Assembly (NCBI RefSeq): GCF_007558825.1
Contig: NZ_VLTK01000004.1
Span: forward strand, 139,460 to 203,459
Length of the DNA: 64,000 bases
Source: Brevibacterium aurantiacum
GTDB lineage: Bacteria > Actinomycetota > Actinomycetes > Actinomycetales > Brevibacteriaceae
Direction: 5' to 3'
The translations under genes and the position numbers were made by a program. Below the pieces are notes generated by a model that was not told the DNA's origin, did no database searches, and worked only from the letters and a program-made list of their open reading frames with translations. Shown here one piece after another: positions 62,250 through 64,000 of this stretch. Every line of letters starts with the position of its first letter. Within the stretch, counting starts at the first letter, position 1.

Positions 62250-63422
62250 TCAGATGCCGAGTTCGCGGGCGATGAGCATGAGCTGGACCTCGGTCGTGCC
62301 TTCGCCGACTTCGAGGATCTTCGAGTCACGGTAGTGGCGGGCGACGAGGTATTCGTTCATGAAGCCGTAGCCGCCGTGGATCTGCGTGGCGTCGCGGGCG
62401 TTGTCCATCGCGGCCTCGCCGGCAACCATCTTCGCAATCGCGGCTTCCTTCTTGAAGGGAAGTCCTGCCATCATGCGCGATGCCGCGAGGTAGTACGCGG
62501 AACGGGCTGCGACGACGCGGGCCTCCATCCGGGCGATCTTGAAGGAGATCCCCTGGAAGTCGGAGATCGGCTTGCCGAAGGCCTGACGCTCCTTCGCGTA
62601 CTTCACGGATTCGTCGACACAGCCTTGGGCGGCACCGACGGACAGCGCGCCCACAGCGATGCGGCCCTCGTCGAGGATGCGCAGGAAGTTCGCGTATCCG
62701 CGACCGCGTTCGCCCAGCAGGTTGGCTTCGGGCACCTGCACGTTGTCGAAGGTCAGCGGGTGCGTGTCCGATGAGTTCCAGCCGACCTTGTCATAGGCGG
62801 GCTCGGCGGTGAAGCCGGGGGTGCCCGTCGGGATCATGATCGTCGAGATCTCGGGGACCTCGCGGCCGGAACCGGAGGTTCGGGTTCCGGTCACGGCGGT
62901 GGCTGTGACCAGACGCGTGATGTCGGTGCCCGAGTTCGTGATGAAGCACTTTCCGCCGTTGACCGTCCAGGTGCCGTTCTCCAAGGTGGCCTTGGTCCGC
63001 GTGCCGCCGGCGTCGGATCCTGCTTCCGGTTCGGTCAGGCCGAAGGCGGCCAGCCCGGAGGCATCGGTGAGCTTCGGCAGCCATTCGCGCTTCTGCTCCT
63101 CGGTGCCGAAGCGGTAGATCGGCATTGCTCCCAGGGAGACTCCGGCCTCCAGCGTGATGGCCAGCGACTGGTTGACGCGGGCGATCTCCTCGATGGCAAG
63201 TGTCAGCGCGAAGTAGTCCCCGCCCATGCCGCCGTACTCTTCGTCGAAGGGCAGACCGAACAGGCCCATCTGCCCCATCTTCTTCACGAGTTCGTAGGGG
63301 AATTCGTGCTTGGCATCGAGTTCGGCGGATACTGGCGCGACTTCTTCGTCGGCGAACTTCGCGACGCCGGCTCGCAGGTCTTCGTATTCTTCGGGCAGCA
63401 TGCCCGGAACGAAAGCTGTCAT
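62250..63422 (-). CDS. Acyl-CoA dehydrogenase (FadE19-like)
   Basis: This 390-residue flavoprotein has FGLTEPEAGSDAGGTRTKA, KCFITNSGTDITRLVT (FAD-binding), QAFGKPISDFQ and the C-terminal VGEGTTEVQ, whose Glu is in the usual catalytic-base position. By neighbourhood it is the FadE19-like, isovaleryl/branched-chain-type enzyme, next to the biotin carboxylase gene. It would precede maoC and citE in mycobacteria, but those lie 5 kb away here. Confidence 0.9.
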   Translation of the reverse strand: MTAFVPGMLPEEYEDLRAGVAKFADEEVAPVSAELDAKHEFPYELVKKMGQMGLFGLPFDEEYGGMGGDYFALTLAIEEIARVNQSLAITLEAGVSLGAMPIYRFGTEEQKREWLPKLTDASGLAAFGLTEPEAGSDAGGTRTKATLENGTWTVNGGKCFITNSGTDITRLVTATAVTGTRTSGSGREVPEISTIMIPTGTPGFTAEPAYDKVGWNSSDTHPLTFDNVQVPEANLLGERGRGYANFLRILDEGRIAVGALSVGAAQGCVDESVKYAKERQAFGKPISDFQGISFKIARMEARVVAARSAYYLAASRMMAGLPFKKEAAIAKMVAGEAAMDNARDATQIHGGYGFMNEYLVARHYRDSKILEVGEGTTEVQLMLIARELGI

Positions 63423-63465
63423 GATTTCCTCCCCGCTGTATGCGTGGTCAGTGAGTTTCGGATGG

Positions 63466-64000
63466 TCAGTTGCTTGCTGCTGCTGCTTCTGCGGCGGCTT
63501 CGTCGACGACGGTGGCGAGCACCTCGTCGAGGCCGACCTGGACGCCCTGGACTGCGGTGACGGTGACGATTCCCGTGGCCGGTGCGGTGAGCACGTGCTC
63601 CATCTTCATCGCCTCGACGACGACGATCGGATCGCCCTGATCGACGTGGTCTCCGGACTCCACTCTGACCTCGACGACGGATCCGGGCATCGGGGCAAGC
63701 ACCTCGGCGCCGTCGAGCCCCGGAGTCAGGGACGTATCGGCCTGGGGCCGGGAGAACGCGTAGACGCCCTGGTCGCTGCTGACCCAGATGCTGCGATCGC
63801 GAGCATCGGAGAACACTCGTGCGGTGCGCTGCACTCCGTCGATCGTCAGGTGCCAGAGGCCGCTGTCATCGACGAAGACATCGCCGACGTGTGATTCCAC
63901 TTCGGTCACATCTCCTCCGGAGCTCAGCGCCACGGTGGGACGGAAGTCCGGGCGTGAGGTCCGCCAGGCAGATGGCCTCCCCCACGCCGAGGCGGTCGCG
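63466..64000 (-). CDS. Acyl-CoA carboxylase alpha chain, C-terminal part (cut by window edge)
   Basis: The frame runs to the window edge; the visible 178 codons end with a biotin carboxyl carrier domain: APMPGSVVEVRVESGD and the biotinylated Lys in VEAMKMEH. The biotin carboxylase part would lie right of the window. It is 43 bases ahead of the acyl-CoA dehydrogenase gene, as accA1 is ahead of fadE19 in mycobacteria, so methylcrotonyl- or propionyl-CoA is the likely substrate. Confidence 0.88.
   Translation of the reverse strand, partial: ATASAWGRPSAWRTSRPDFRPTVALSSGGDVTEVESHVGDVFVDDSGLWHLTIDGVQRTARVFSDARDRSIWVSSDQGVYAFSRPQADTSLTPGLDGAEVLAPMPGSVVEVRVESGDHVDQGDPIVVVEAMKMEHVLTAPATGIVTVTAVQGVQVGLDEVLATVVDEAAAEAAAASN

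Noticed and set aside
56000-62250. Genomic island with integrase
   Set aside because: The 5-kb block has no integrase, transposase, tRNA or flanking direct repeats; codon use of most genes is like that of neighbours.

Overview
This is a 64 kb stretch of a high-GC actinobacterial chromosome. The gene content (lsr2, clpC, a YkoEDC thiamine-type ECF transporter, the dacB-tilS-hpt-ftsH-fol cluster) and the protein sequences fit Micrococcales, most likely Brevibacterium or a close relative. That name is an inference from content, not from a database search. Both strands are densely coded, many genes are joined by ATGA/GTGA/TGATG overlaps, and no rRNA, tRNA, integrase, transposase, prophage or CRISPR array was seen.

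Layout. (1) 1-2569, minus strand: the propionate-degrading methylcitrate genes prpD-prpB-prpC (prpC cut by the window edge). (2) 2.6-6.2 kb: a 24-bp tandem repeat, a small monooxygenase, a NUDIX-like protein, a universal stress protein and a secreted metallophosphatase. (3) 6.3-9.4 kb: a TPP riboswitch with an RBS-masking hairpin in front of ykoE-ykoD-ykoC. (4) 9.4-15.0 kb: small metabolic genes, then a LysR regulator divergent from an FAD oxidase and an ALDH7-type dehydrogenase, probably a pipecolate/lysine catabolic unit. (5) 15.1-25.8 kb: map, radA, mutY, clpC and lsr2, the conserved actinobacterial information-processing neighbourhood. (6) 25.7-43.6 kb: the long minus-strand housekeeping cluster dacB-(metalloprotease)-tilS-hpt-ftsH-folE-folP-folBK-DUF3180-PH-PH-DUF2520-lysS-lsr2, with ppa divergent from dacB. 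Its order matches the M. tuberculosis arrangement, but it is interrupted by an amidohydrolase/MFS pair between tilS and hpt, and it lacks the pantothenate genes usual between lysS and DUF2520. (7) 43.7-55.3 kb: VOC protein, PhoX phosphatase with a PHO box, CPBP protease, RND efflux pump, MFS transporter, nitroreductase, msrA, an uncharacterised protein and def. (8) 56.0-64.0 kb: citE-maoC and, about 5 kb further on, an acyl-CoA dehydrogenase and a biotin-dependent carboxylase. These four form one leucine-catabolism cluster in other actinobacteria; here they are split by SRPBCC, ArsR, HAD hydrolase, an AbiEi/DUF559-type gene and cardiolipin synthase.

The most unusual structure lies inside that inserted block. 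Two 56-nt hairpin elements (59363-59418 and 60491-60546, about 75% identical without gaps) and a left half-copy (from 59312) bracket a standalone AbiEi-HTH/DUF559-like nuclease gene. The stop codon of the gene is built into the downstream element, and a G-quadruplex-prone tract follows. This looks like a small REP-like hairpin family associated with a nuclease gene and deserves a genome-wide check. Other points of interest are several well-formed operator palindromes, the missing disA next to radA, and a strand-biased CCGAGGTGG word.
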